Shown here: positions 17,375-27,239 of the stretch, one piece after another
Layout: the number at the start of each line of letters is the position of its first letter
How positions within the stretch are numbered: the stretch's first letter is position 1
Source: Wukongibacter sp050859025
Lineage (GTDB): Bacteria; Bacillota; Clostridia; Peptostreptococcales; Caminicellaceae
DNA length: 64,000 nt
Reading direction: 5' to 3'
NCBI RefSeq assembly: GCF_050859025.1
Contig: NZ_CP138200.1
Span: 3,038,001 to 3,102,000 of the forward strand
Notes under the pieces: model-generated
The model's database searches: none
The model's input: the letters and a program-made list of their open reading frames with translations, nothing else
What the model was told of the DNA's origin: nothing
Program-made: the position numbers and the translations under genes

Positions 17375-18628
17375 ATGGGATATACAATGGTTGAAAAGAT
17401 TTTAATGAAGAATGCCCGAGCAGATGATGTTTCAGTTGGAGATATTGTAACTACAAAACCAGATATGCTAATGGTTCATGATATATATACATGCTATCTT
17501 TGGGATGCACTAGAGCAGATGGAGACAGAAAAGTTTTATGATCCAGACAGGGTAACAATAATTTTTGATCACTGTATGCCTACTGCCGTAGCTAAAAATG
17601 ATTCTACACATTATCATGCAGGTATAGATATTGCTAAAAAATTTGGTGTAGAAAAGCTCCATATAGGTGAAGGAATCTGTCATTCAATTATGCACGAGCA
17701 GGGCTATGCAAAGCCTGGTACAGTTGTAACAGCAACAGATAGTCATACTACTACCTATGGTGGTGCAGGATGTTTCTGTACAGGGATTGGTACTACAGAG
17801 ATGGCAGCCACACTTACCACAGGTGAGCTTTGGTTCAAGGTGCCATCGGCTATTAAAATTGTTTTAAATGGAAGCTTGCCGGAGGGTGTACTGTCAAAGG
17901 ATATTATCATGAAAATATTAGGGGATATAAGATCTGATGGTGGCCAGTATAAATCCTTAGAATTTACTGGTAGTGCAGTTAAAGATTTAAGCATGGCAGC
18001 TAGATTTACCGTATCTAATATGGCCCTTGAAGCAGGTGCTAAATGTGCACTCTTTGAGGTTGATGAGAAGACTGCTGATTATTACAATATGGACCTCAGT
18101 GAAATTGATTGGGTAAAAATAGATGAAGATGCAGAATATGAACAAGTATTAGAGTATGATTTATCGAAATTAGAACCTCAATTATCCTGTCCCCAAGGTG
18201 TTGATAATGTTCATACTATCTCAGAGATTAAAGGAACAAAACTTCATGAAGTATATCTAGGGTCCTGCACCAATGGAGATTTAGAAGACCTTGCCATAGC
18301 TGCAAAGATTCTTAAAGGAAAAAAAGTTGCTGACTATTTGAAATTTATTGTAATTCCTGCAACCAATAAGGTGTTCAAAGAAGCCATAAAATTAGGATAT
18401 ATTAAAACCTTTATTGAAGCCGGTGGAGTAGTTTCGCATCCATGTTGTGGTCTTTGTTGTGGGATGCCCTATGGTTTACTAGCTGATGATGAAGTTATAT
18501 TAAGTACTGCAAACAGAAACTTCATAGGAAGAATGGGAACAAAAAAATCATTAATTTATCTTGGATCTCCTGCAGTAGCAGCGGCATCAGCACTTACAGG
18601 AGTAATCACAGATCCAAGAGACTTATAA
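17375..18628 (+). CDS. leuC: LeuC-type dehydratase large subunit, catalytic
   Basis: The 417-residue large subunit has all catalytic features: TATDSHTTTYGG near residue 127, GSCTNGDLEDL with cluster ligand Cys298, CGLC with ligands Cys358 and Cys361, and STANRNFIGRMG for substrate binding. Family members add or remove water on 2-hydroxy acids such as isopropylmalate, citramalate, homocitrate or dimethylmalate using a 4Fe-4S cluster. ATG 17375 follows AAGGAGGT with overlap-like spacing to leuD. Its length is typical of the clostridial/archaeal LeuC branch. The real substrate is unknown. The operon context (2-hydroxycarboxylate import, PFOR, Ptb, Buk) points to a fermentative route. Confidence 0.88.
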   Translation: MGYTMVEKILMKNARADDVSVGDIVTTKPDMLMVHDIYTCYLWDALEQMETEKFYDPDRVTIIFDHCMPTAVAKNDSTHYHAGIDIAKKFGVEKLHIGEGICHSIMHEQGYAKPGTVVTATDSHTTTYGGAGCFCTGIGTTEMAATLTTGELWFKVPSAIKIVLNGSLPEGVLSKDIIMKILGDIRSDGGQYKSLEFTGSAVKDLSMAARFTVSNMALEAGAKCALFEVDEKTADYYNMDLSEIDWVKIDEDAEYEQVLEYDLSKLEPQLSCPQGVDNVHTISEIKGTKLHEVYLGSCTNGDLEDLAIAAKILKGKKVADYLKFIVIPATNKVFKEAIKLGYIKTFIEAGGVVSHPCCGLCCGMPYGLLADDEVILSTANRNFIGRMGTKKSLIYLGSPAVAAASALTGVITDPRDL

Positions 18629-18665
18629 ATTGATAAATATAAAGACATAAAGGAGGGTTTAAATA

Positions 18666-19571
18666 TTGCGTTCATTTGAAGAAATGCAAAAGATGCTCAA
18701 GACTTGTCCTACAAAACGCCGTATTGCAGTTGTAGCTGCCCATGATGAGCATACATTAGAAGCAGTAATCATGGCAGCAAAGGAAGGACTGGTTGCCCCT
18801 GTATTAATAGGTGATCAGTTGAAGATTGAGAAGATATTAGAGAGCTTAGATTGCTCAAAAAATTTAGTTGAAATTATCAATATTATTGATCCTGTGGAAG
18901 CTGCTCTAGAATCTACAAGAATGGTTAAAGAAGGAAAAGTTGATTGTATTATGAAGGGGAAAATAGAAACGGGAAAATTAATGAAAGTATTAGTTGACCG
19001 TGAGACCGGTATTCGTAAGAAGGACACAATGTCTTTAGTCGTTTTTGTTGAGTCGCCATATTATCATAAAGTATTTGCTATTACTGATGCAGGTTTGCTT
19101 ACTTATCCAATATTAGAGCAAAAAAAAGAAGCTATTGAGAATGCCGTGGGAGCATTCCATGCATTAGGAATTAGAAAACCAAAGGTTGCTGTGTTAGCAG
19201 CAGTAGAGAAAATAAATCCTAAGATGAAGGAAACAATCGAAGCTGACGAACTAAAAAAGATGGCTGAGGATAATACTATTACTGGATGTATCTTGGAAGG
19301 ACCTATTTCATATGATCTTACAATGAATAAGGAAGCAGCTGAGATTAAGGGGTATGAAAGTCCAGTAGCAGGTGATGCAGACATACTTGTAGTACCAGAT
19401 ATCGTAGCAGGAAATCTGTTAGTTAAAAGTCTAAATTTTACTGGTGGTGCGAAGGCTTGTGGAGTAATTTTAGGAGCAATAGTACCTCTGGTAATTACCT
19501 CACGGTCATCTAAAGTTGAAGACAAATTTATGGCAATTGTTTTATCGGCCTTAGTAGGAAAAGTAAAATAA
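18666..19571 (+). CDS. ptb: Phosphate butyryltransferase (Ptb/Pta family)
   Basis: The 301-residue enzyme of the phosphate acetyl/butyryltransferase family converts an acyl-CoA and phosphate to acyl phosphate and CoA. Landmarks are IAVVAAHDEHTLEAVIMAAKEG at the N-terminus, CIMKGKIETGKLMKVL, and the C-terminal ADILVVPDIVAGNLLVKSL. The size fits Ptb rather than the longer Pta. Start TTG 18666 lies eight bases after AAGGAGG. With butyrate kinase at 22090 it completes substrate-level phosphorylation of the acyl-CoA made by PFOR. The acyl chain (acetyl, propionyl, butyryl) cannot be deduced. Confidence 0.88.
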   Translation: MRSFEEMQKMLKTCPTKRRIAVVAAHDEHTLEAVIMAAKEGLVAPVLIGDQLKIEKILESLDCSKNLVEIINIIDPVEAALESTRMVKEGKVDCIMKGKIETGKLMKVLVDRETGIRKKDTMSLVVFVESPYYHKVFAITDAGLLTYPILEQKKEAIENAVGAFHALGIRKPKVAVLAAVEKINPKMKETIEADELKKMAEDNTITGCILEGPISYDLTMNKEAAEIKGYESPVAGDADILVVPDIVAGNLLVKSLNFTGGAKACGVILGAIVPLVITSRSSKVEDKFMAIVLSALVGKVK

Positions 19572-19630
19572 TTAAGGTATGAAAAACATAAAAAAACATC
19601 TCCAAAAAATTGATTCTGAGGAGGAGAATT

Positions 19631-20947
19631 ATGGATATGGCAAAGGAGAACAAAGGCGGCGGTATATTAAAGGAAGTTAAAATAATTGGAATACCACTAT
19701 ATATATATATTCCACTTGGAGTACTTATTTTTATAGCAATGAAGTTTAATTGGCTAACTGATGATATGATTGGTGCTTATGCATTATGCTTATTTGTAGG
19801 ATCATTATTCATGTATATTGGAGCAAAAATTCCAATAGTAAATGATTTCCTTGGTGGTCCAGCATTGCTACCTTTATTTGGAGGGTCTATACTAGCGTAT
19901 TACGGTGTTATTCCTCAAACAGCAGTTGAGACTGTAGGAAATTTTATGAATAGCGGATTTCAAAATCTCTATATAGCTTCATTAATTGTAGGGAGTATTA
20001 TCTCCATGAATAGAAAGACATTAATTAAAGCATCGGCAAGGTTTCTTCCAGTAATAATAGGTTCTCAAGTTTTTGCAATCATATCAGTTTTAGGTGCAAC
20101 TCTTCTTGTAAGAAAAGAAATATTTGATGGGGTATTTATGGTTGGGCTTCCTGTGATGTCAGGGGGATCTGGAGCAGCTATGACAACATTACCAACATTA
20201 TATGCTGATTTATTAAATACAGATTTTGATAAATTCGTTTCTCCACTTATGGCTTCATTAACAGTTGCTAATGTACTTGCTATAGTTGGAGCAGGATTTC
20301 TAGATAAAGTAGGCAGGATGAAACCTAATTGGACTGGCCATGGCAATATTCTCATGGATGAAGGTAAAGTAATATCAGATAGTAATGCATCTAAGAAAGA
20401 TTATTCAAAGGCTGATATTAAAAGTTTTGCTTCAGGTTTGTTAGTAACTACTGTTATATATACGCTAGGTAATATTGTAGGTGAAATAATTCCACAAATT
20501 CATATGCTAGCTTGGACAATAATACTAGTTGCTGTTATTAAAGCCCTTAATATACTACCAGAAAACGTAGTAGATGGATGTATAAATTGGTATAATCTCA
20601 TGATGAAAAATCTGTTACCGGTATTAATTGCAGGTATTGGTATTGCAAAATTTGATTTTACTGCAGCTGTAGCTGCATTACAACCAGCGAATTTATTTAT
20701 TATTATTGTTGGCATAGTAGCAGCAACTGCTAGTGCTATGTTTATTGGAAAATTCTTTGGTTTATATCCTGTTGAAACAGGAGTGGCTATTGGATTATGT
20801 GCGTGTAATGTAGGAGGTTCCGGTGACCTTGCAGTATTAATGGGAGCTAAAAGAATGAACTTATTACCATTTGCATCTATTACAACCCGTATCGGTGGTG
20901 CATTGATGGTAGTATGGATTGGATTCCTATTACCTCTATTTGGATAG
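19631..20947 (+). CDS. 2-hydroxycarboxylate transporter (CitS/CitN/MaeN family)
   Basis: The 438-residue polytopic membrane protein has about eleven hydrophobic segments and both GGxG-type reentrant motifs of the 2HCT family: GLPVMSGGSGAAMTTLPTLYA near residue 180 and ACNVGGSGDLAVLMGAKRMNLL near residue 400. Family members are Na+- or H+-coupled carriers for citrate, malate or citramalate-like 2-hydroxy acids. ATG 19631 is chosen because GAGGAGGAG directly precedes it. The position inside the operon makes its cargo the probable substrate of the LeuCD-type dehydratase. Confidence 0.88.
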   Translation: MDMAKENKGGGILKEVKIIGIPLYIYIPLGVLIFIAMKFNWLTDDMIGAYALCLFVGSLFMYIGAKIPIVNDFLGGPALLPLFGGSILAYYGVIPQTAVETVGNFMNSGFQNLYIASLIVGSIISMNRKTLIKASARFLPVIIGSQVFAIISVLGATLLVRKEIFDGVFMVGLPVMSGGSGAAMTTLPTLYADLLNTDFDKFVSPLMASLTVANVLAIVGAGFLDKVGRMKPNWTGHGNILMDEGKVISDSNASKKDYSKADIKSFASGLLVTTVIYTLGNIVGEIIPQIHMLAWTIILVAVIKALNILPENVVDGCINWYNLMMKNLLPVLIAGIGIAKFDFTAAVAALQPANLFIIIVGIVAATASAMFIGKFFGLYPVETGVAIGLCACNVGGSGDLAVLMGAKRMNLLPFASITTRIGGALMVVWIGFLLPLFG

Positions 20948-21040
20948 AGGTAAATATAAGTAAGTAAATTGGATTACAAATGCCTTTATTTTATAAATAT
21001 AATGTATATCGGAGTGGTTAATAATGGAGAAAAAAATATT

Positions 21041-21883
21041 ATGGTTGGCGGAATAAAGATTAGATGGATATGCAATGCCTGTTTTGAAATTATACTTCCT
21101 AGTGGAAAAACTGTAGTGGTTGATCCATTTATAGATGAGTGTGAAACAAAATCAATATCATCTGATCAAATAACAGGAGCAGATTACATTTTACTTTCCC
21201 ATATTCATTTTGATCATATTCTTGATGTGGAAAAACTTTCTACCAAATTCAATTCTAAAATATTTGTAGGGGATTTATCTGCAACAGAATTGTGTAAGCT
21301 TCAACATATCTCAGTATCACAAATTTATCGAGTAAGAGGTGGAGAAACGTATCAGTTTGATGATTGTCTAATCGAAGTATATAGCGGACGACATACAGAA
21401 TGGAAAATGGGAGTATATTATAATTCTCTTGAAGACAGTAATAAAAAAAGACCTAAGAAAGAATTGATGTCTAATTGGTTAGGTTTTATGGAATTAGTAA
21501 ACTATAAAATTACTGCTAGCGATGGTACTAGTGTATTGATTTGGGGAGGAATGTCATCTCAAGATCAAATTTATCGGATGAAGAATTTGAATCCAGATAT
21601 TGCCTGTGTACATTTAAGCCCTAACCAAGACTATGAAAATTACGTAAGATTACTCCAAAATATGAATGCAAAATATATTGTACCTCACCACTATGATCTA
21701 TTTGAATGGTTGTTAAAAACAAGACCAGAAATTGTGGAGGCTAACGGTATAGAAGATTTGCCTGTTAATAGAATTAAAAGAGTTCAGAATGAATTAGAGA
21801 TAAAAATGCCGAATAGCAAATTTCTAGAATTTGAGAGAGGAAAGTGGTATCAAATAGGAACAGCCTTAATTATCATGGAGTAA
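21041..21883 (+). CDS. Metallo-beta-lactamase-fold hydrolase
   Basis: The protein of about 280 residues has the metal-binding motif HIHFDH (YILLSHIHFDHILDV), a downstream histidine in YSGRHTEWKMG, and a final PHHYD segment, as in UlaG-type lactonases. The N-terminus GGIKIRWICNACFEIILPSGKTVVVDPF is typical of that subgroup. The start is uncertain; ATG 21041 removes an atypical leader, while an earlier codon near 20969 is also open. It could open a lactone or thioester intermediate of the pathway; that is inference from context. Confidence 0.75.
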   Translation: MVGGIKIRWICNACFEIILPSGKTVVVDPFIDECETKSISSDQITGADYILLSHIHFDHILDVEKLSTKFNSKIFVGDLSATELCKLQHISVSQIYRVRGGETYQFDDCLIEVYSGRHTEWKMGVYYNSLEDSNKKRPKKELMSNWLGFMELVNYKITASDGTSVLIWGGMSSQDQIYRMKNLNPDIACVHLSPNQDYENYVRLLQNMNAKYIVPHHYDLFEWLLKTRPEIVEANGIEDLPVNRIKRVQNELEIKMPNSKFLEFERGKWYQIGTALIIME

Positions 21884-22009
21884 AAATATACCTAAAGCAA
21901 ATCAATTTGAATTGATATTTATTAAGTTTTGGGAAGCTTTTACTAAGTTGATACCGAGGGGGATATAAAAACGGTGTCGACAAAAGGTGATAGCAATGCC
22001 CTACAATAT

Positions 22010-22056
22010 AAAACGTGACAGTTAGACTGTTTGTTGCCTTTCTGTCATGTTTTTAT
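22010..22056 (+). terminator. Hairpin upstream of buk, attenuator-like
   Basis: AAAACGTGACAG pairs with CTGTCATGTTTT (one G-U pair) across about 20 bases and is followed by TATTTT. It lies in the 200-base gap before butyrate kinase, so it may partly end the upstream message or stabilise the downstream one. Confidence 0.55.
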
Positions 22057-22089
22057 TTTAAAAAATTTTAATTAGAAAGGAATTTAAAA

Positions 22090-23187
22090 ATGAAAAAATA
22101 TAAAATATTTGCAATTAACCCAGGTTCTACTTCGACAAAAATCGCATTGTTTGAAAATGATAAAGTAATATTTTCTAAAAATGTATCCCATGATGCAGAG
22201 AAGTTAAAGGAATTTAAAGAAATAAGTGACCAATTTCCCTATAGAAAAGAAACTATTTTAAATGAGCTAGCTAAGGTAGGTTTATCATTAAAAGACGTAG
22301 ATGCCTTTTCAGGAAGAGGCGGTGGGACTGTAAGTCTTGAAGGTGGAGTTTATGAAGTGAATGAAACAATGCTTGATGATACAAGAAGTGGTAAATATGT
22401 TAAGCACCCTGCAAATCTAGGATCTCAATTGGCCGATGAATTTGCAAAGGAGTATGGTGGTAAGGCCGTTGTTGTTAATCCGCCGGATGTCGATGAATTT
22501 CAAGATCTGGCTAGGGTAACTGGACTAAGGGGAGTTTATCGCCAAAGTAAAATCCATGCCTTAAATCAAAAAGAAATAGGTATTAGGTATGGGAAAAGTA
22601 TTAAAAAGTCTTATGAAGGGTTAAATCTAATCATTGCACATATTGGTGGAGGAGTCTCGGTTACTGCTCATAAAAAGGGTAACATGATTGATTCTAATGA
22701 CATTGTTAATGGGGATGGGCCAATGGCTCCAACGAGAGCAGGACAAGTACCTGCAACGAATTTGATAAAAATATGTTTTTCGGGACAATATACCGAGGAA
22801 GAATTATATAAAATAATTACTAAAGAAGGCGGTCTTGTTAATCAACTTGGTACCTCCGATGCAAGGGAAGTAACTAAGAGAATAGAAGACGGAGATACCT
22901 ACGCTAAGTTAGTTTATGATGCTATGATTTATCAGATAGGTAAAGCTATTGGTTCTTATTCAGCGGCGCTTCATGGTAAAGTAGATGCTATAATATTTAC
23001 TGGAGGAATTTCCAATGATAAATATTTAGTAGAAAAATTATCAGAAATGGTAGAGTATATTGCTCCAATTATTGTAATGCCCGGGGAGTTTGAGATGGAA
23101 GCATTAGCATCAGGAGCCTACAGAGTATTATCAGGTCAAGAAGAAGCTAAAATATATACCGGTAGACCAGTATGGGAGGGATTCTAA
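22090..23187 (+). CDS. buk: Butyrate kinase
   Basis: The 365-residue acetate/butyrate-kinase-fold enzyme (ASKHA superfamily) transfers the phosphate of an acyl phosphate to ADP. Landmarks are the phosphate-1 loop FAINPGSTSTKIALFEND, the FSGRGGG segment near residue 75, IIAHIGGGVSVTAHKKG, GPMAPTRAGQVP, and the adenosine loop IIFTGGISNDKYLVEKL. It starts at ATG 22090 after AGAAAGGA. With the Ptb at 18666 it forms the ATP-yielding end of the fermentation locus. Butyrate kinases accept other short-chain acyl phosphates, so the physiological acid is open. Confidence 0.92.
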   Translation: MKKYKIFAINPGSTSTKIALFENDKVIFSKNVSHDAEKLKEFKEISDQFPYRKETILNELAKVGLSLKDVDAFSGRGGGTVSLEGGVYEVNETMLDDTRSGKYVKHPANLGSQLADEFAKEYGGKAVVVNPPDVDEFQDLARVTGLRGVYRQSKIHALNQKEIGIRYGKSIKKSYEGLNLIIAHIGGGVSVTAHKKGNMIDSNDIVNGDGPMAPTRAGQVPATNLIKICFSGQYTEEELYKIITKEGGLVNQLGTSDAREVTKRIEDGDTYAKLVYDAMIYQIGKAIGSYSAALHGKVDAIIFTGGISNDKYLVEKLSEMVEYIAPIIVMPGEFEMEALASGAYRVLSGQEEAKIYTGRPVWEGF

Positions 23188-23885
23188 TAAATACCTGGAC
23201 AAGAGAAAAGGTGGAAAGCTTTGTAAAAAGATTTATTATATATTGCCTAGGGTTATTTCTTATGGCATTGGGAGTTTCATTTTCGGTAAAATCTAATTTG
23301 GGAGTGTCGCCTGTGAGTTCACTCCCCTATGTAACAAGTCTAATAATAAATCGAGACCTAGGTCTTGTTACAACATGTGTCTTTACACTTTATGTGTTTT
23401 TACAAGTGTGTATTTTAAGACGAGAGTTTAAGATAAAAAGTTTACTTCAAATTCTATGTGCAAGTATGTTTGGTATGTTTGTAACCGTAACAAATATAAT
23501 TTGTGCCTTTGATGCCCCTACTGACTATAGCATTCGTTTACTTTTGCTATTGATCAGTATTGTATTAGTAGCAGTTGGACTATTACTTTATTTGACAGGC
23601 AACATTATTCCACAGCCTGCAGAAGGTCTTATTATGACAATAGCTTCAAAAAGGAATTTAGAAATTCCTAAGGTAAAGATGATATTTGACTGTACGATTG
23701 TTTCAATATCAATTCTAATGTCTTTTATATTTTTAGGAAATTTAGAAGGTGTTAGAGAGGGGACTATTATTGCGGCATTTGGAATAGGAAAAGTTCTAGG
23801 AATTGTATCTGAAAAATATAAAGATGCTTTAGTCAAATTTTGTGAAGAAAAAGATCCTTCAATTTCAAATTTAGAGCTTGATTAA
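23172..23885 (+). CDS. YczE-like integral membrane protein
   Basis: The protein of about 237 residues has six hydrophobic segments and the family-like stretch GVSFSVKSNLGVSPVSSLPYVTSLI near the N-terminus, as in YczE/YitT-type membrane proteins of unknown function. The frame opens at ATG 23172, overlapping the end of buk by 16 bases. Translation may begin a few codons later, because no good ribosome binding site precedes that ATG. The overlap implies co-transcription with buk. A transport role for a pathway product is only a guess. Confidence 0.7.
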   Translation: MGGILINTWTREKVESFVKRFIIYCLGLFLMALGVSFSVKSNLGVSPVSSLPYVTSLIINRDLGLVTTCVFTLYVFLQVCILRREFKIKSLLQILCASMFGMFVTVTNIICAFDAPTDYSIRLLLLLISIVLVAVGLLLYLTGNIIPQPAEGLIMTIASKRNLEIPKVKMIFDCTIVSISILMSFIFLGNLEGVREGTIIAAFGIGKVLGIVSEKYKDALVKFCEEKDPSISNLELD

Positions 23886-23978
23886 TAAAGACTACTGACT
23901 GAGACTTTCAGAAGTTAATAAATTTTAAGTAGGGGATAGAGGTGCTAAAATATAAATATTAATGAAAAGAGGATTAGT

Positions 23979-24797
23979 ATGTTAGTTAAAAAACTTGATG
24001 CATTTATGATGGTAATGCCATTTTTGCAAGATATAGTACAAGAAAAACTTACTATTTCTATGGCTAATCATGAGAATATTGTTGCTCATTGGTCTAATGA
24101 AGAGATTCCATTAAAAAGAAAAGTAGGTGATGTTCTCAAACCTAATGGTCTATTTAAGAAAGCTATAAGAACAAAGAAAACTATTACAGATGTAATTCCT
24201 AAGGAATTATACGGAGTGACATTTCAAGCAATTTGTTATCCTATTTTAGAAAAGGATGGAGAGGTTAGTGGCGTAATTGGTGTTGCAAAAAGTCTTGATA
24301 AAGACTTCAAGATATATGATGCCACCGATAAAATATTTGAATCACTTCAGCAAACAAATGCTAGTGTGCAGGAAATAGCAAGTGGTGCTATAAAATTAGC
24401 AGATAATATTCGAGATGTAGTTAATAATACAGAAATAGTCACTCAAAAGATTAATGAAACAGATTTAATGTTAACAGCTATTCAAAATATAGCTTCTCAA
24501 TCAAATTTATTGGCACTAAATGCAGCAATAGAAGCGGCAAGAGCTGGTGAAGCAGGAAGAGGATTTAGTGTAGTAGCTGAGGAAGTAAAAAAACTAGCCC
24601 AAACTAGTAGCGACTCAGCAAAAAAGGTTTCATCTATTTTTACTGATGTAAAAATAGCAATAGAAAATGTCCAAAAGTCCATCCAAGAATCAAATATCGT
24701 TTCAGAGTCACAAGCTGCAGCAACAGAACAGATTAATGCAATTATTGATGAAATTACTGTAGCATCACGGTCATTAAAAGACCTATCAAAACTATAA
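23979..24797 (+). CDS. Soluble methyl-accepting chemotaxis-type receptor
   Basis: The 272-residue protein has no membrane segment. The N-terminal 110 residues form a sensor region (LTISMANHENIVAHWSNEEIPLKRKVGD, TFQAICYPILEKDGEVSGVIGVAKSLD). It is followed by a short coiled coil and the highly conserved receptor hairpin tip IASQSNLLALNAAIEAARAGEAGRGFSVVAEEVKKLA near residues 170-210. The signalling domain is shorter than in membrane chemoreceptors. This layout fits cytosolic receptors that sense metabolites. At the end of the fermentation locus it may tune motility to the pathway's substrate. Confidence 0.8.
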   Translation: MLVKKLDAFMMVMPFLQDIVQEKLTISMANHENIVAHWSNEEIPLKRKVGDVLKPNGLFKKAIRTKKTITDVIPKELYGVTFQAICYPILEKDGEVSGVIGVAKSLDKDFKIYDATDKIFESLQQTNASVQEIASGAIKLADNIRDVVNNTEIVTQKINETDLMLTAIQNIASQSNLLALNAAIEAARAGEAGRGFSVVAEEVKKLAQTSSDSAKKVSSIFTDVKIAIENVQKSIQESNIVSESQAAATEQINAIIDEITVASRSLKDLSKL

Positions 24798-24852
24798 GTA
24801 AATAATTATTTAATTAATTTCTAGTAATACTGATTCTTTAACTAAAGGAGAC

Positions 24853-25209
24853 ATGATCGAGATATCTGAACTTGAAGGGGAGAGTTTAATATTTACTCAA
24901 AGGGAATGTAGCTATAGAGCTCAATTTGAAGAGTTTTTAGTAAATGCTAATGTACAGCCAAATTCTATTTTGGAATTGAAAAGTATAGAAGCGATAAAAC
25001 AGTACGTTATTAGTGGTTTTGGAATATATTTTTTAAAATATATTGAAGTTGAAAAAGAAATAGAGAACGGACAATTAGTGGAAATAAAATATAATGGTTC
25101 TGAATTTTATACTTCAGCCCAAGTGCTTTACCATAAAGACAAATGGCTATCACCAGCATTACAGGCTATATTAGATATGTCATCAGAAAGGTTTAAGATA
25201 GATAATTAA
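24853..25209 (+). pseudogene. C-terminal fragment of a LysR-family regulator
   Basis: The 118 residues match the second half of a LysR effector-binding domain (LIFTQRECSYRAQFEEFL, ELKSIEAIKQYVISGFGIYFL, VLYHKDKWLSPALQAIL). The DNA-binding domain and first half of the effector domain are absent upstream, so this is a remnant even though AAAGGAGAC precedes its ATG. Confidence 0.7.
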
Positions 25210-25529
25210 TGAAAATTAAGTTGAATAAGAGCATTAGTTTAAATAAGGTGTGTAGAAAACCGCAGTTACAACGATATGGTGAATAGTTTAATAAATCAAG
25301 AGAATTTAAATCAGAATATAACTTTACATTATCTATATTAATAGAAACTTAACTATCTAAATTTAAGTTGACTAATACAATACGAAACATAAACTATTAC
25401 AATAATGATTTTAGAGGTCTATTACAGAGTTATGTCTAAAAAACAATTATATCCTAACAAAAAAATCTTATACATCTTTAAATTTCAAAATATATTTATT
25501 TTGTCCTTAAAAATATTTAACACAAAATC
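25210..25529. other. Gap with no recognised content
   Basis: This AT-rich stretch separates the LysR fragment from the lipase remnant. I see no open frame with a ribosome binding site, no hairpin with a T run and none of the dispersed repeats. Confidence 0.4.
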
Positions 25530-26300
25530 AGAAAAAACGAATACCCTATAGTATTTGTGCATGGCTTTGGTGGATGGGGTAGAGATGAACTTTGTGATAT
25601 AAAATATTTGGGAGGTATAAGCGAGGATTTTGAGGATATATTAAATAATCAAGGTTATACAAAATATACTAGTGTGGTAGAATCCTATTCTAGTAACCGG
25701 GATTGTGCCTACGAACTCTATTCATATATAAAAGGCGACATTATGGTAAGACATACTCCGAAAAGTACGTTCAGGATAGGTATGGGAGAAGATTTTCAAG
25801 ACTATATTCGGATTGGGGTGAAGTAAATGGGGAAGAAATTAATAAGCTTCATTCAATTTCTCACAGCATGAGAGGGCAAACAGCCGTATTCTTGCTCAAT
25901 TACTGAAGGAAGGAGCAGAGGAGGAGATTAAGACAGTTTCAGGCGAAAATCCATCGGAAGAAGAAATACAAAACGCTATAGATGAAGGAGAATTGTCTTC
26001 CATTTTTACAGGCGATAAATCATGGATACATAGTATTACGACTATTTCTACTCCACATGATGGGACAACAATGGAAAATACTGTAACAGGGGCCATACCC
26101 TTTGCACAGTAGTTCGTTGCATTTGCTGCTGCTCAGGCAGGAATTGTTGATGAATCTATTTATGATTTTAAACTGGATCAAAGGGGATTGAAAATGTGAT
26201 CGGACGAACTATATATTAATTATGCTGAACGTGTATGGAATAGCTATATATGAGAAGATACAAAGGATATAAGTGTATGGGAGCTTAGATCTAATGTATT
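25530..26300 (+). pseudogene. Decayed secreted lipase gene
   Basis: Frames scattered over this stretch match bacterial triacylglycerol lipases of the Staphylococcus/Geobacillus type. They include YPIVFVHGFGGWGRDE (oxyanion region), LNNQGYTKYTSVVESYSSNRDCAYELY, the nucleophile elbow region HSMRGQTA (a G of the usual HSMGG is changed to R), and TTISTPHDGTTMENTV. At least two frameshifts and several stops (for example TAG at 26110) break it. The N-terminal signal region is not recognisable. It is a dead gene among other remnants. Confidence 0.75.
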
Positions 26301-26477
26301 AGGTAGAAAATTTACTTGATTTCTATCTAAATCTTCAATAAATGTCATAATATCATCTCTCCTGTATTATACATTTGGATAGTGATTGGCATTTTTCTTT
26401 TTGCTCAGATGATTTTTATAATCAATTGTTAGAAAGACTTACGTACAGTGGTGTTATCCTGAATTCAGGATAACTTC

Positions 26478-27220
26478 TTATGCTAACCCACAAAGTTTCT
26501 TTATCATTTCCTTATCATCTTCCCAATCGATATCAATGTCATTGCTGAATAATGGGTTTAAGCTGGAAGTTACATTTTCAATGGTCTCTTGTTTCATCTT
26601 GGTATAAGCATTCGCATAATAAGTTAATGTTGTGTTCATATGTGTATACAAATGGTCAGGTACTTCGGTACTGAAACTTCGTGCCATATCGCCATATTTC
26701 TTTATAAATTTTCCGACATTATCAGGAGACATTGCCTTTGTATTTCCTTTTCTGGTGATATAAAAAAGATAATTCTTTCCATTTGGATTTTTATGATAAT
26801 GATTCATGTATTTTTCTAAATGTTCGACAGTCTTTTTCATAATTGGCACCAGTTTTGTCTTTTGCTTTGTTTTTTCTTAGGAATGTTCAGCAATTCCTGA
26901 TAATAAATGGTAAGGGTTGCATCCTTTCCAGCAGCATATTTATAAAAAGATCTCAATCCCAACAGTCGCTGATTCCTGCTTGCTATACTGTAGCAGTGCA
27001 CATCTTCTAACCAGTCTAAAAATGATTCAATAAGTTCTCTTGATAAATACCGAAATTCCCACTCTATCATAGGAACCTCAAGCTTATCGATGGCATAATC
27101 CAAAAATAGATTCAATGTATTCTTATAAGATTTAACGGTATTAGGACTTGCTACTTTTTGCTTTGGAAGATACATCGACAGTAAATCTCGAATTAGTGTG
27201 AATAATACCCATTGGCTCAT
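26478..27220 (-). pseudogene. Tyrosine recombinase remnant with its catalytic centre deleted
   Basis: The N-terminal part (27220 down to about 26850) is a SAM-like core-binding domain (SPNTVKSYKNTLNLFLDYAIDKLE, SIASRNQRLLGLRSFYKYAAGKD, LLNIPKKK). The second part (26849-26478) gives KTKLVPIMKKTVEHLEKYM and the tail DHLYTHMNTTLTYYANA...IENVTSSLNPLF. A deletion plus frameshift has removed most of the R-H-R catalytic region. It follows another recombinase tail on the same strand, suggesting a former tandem recombinase array. Confidence 0.7.
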
Positions 27221-27239
27221 TCATCATCGCACACCGTTG

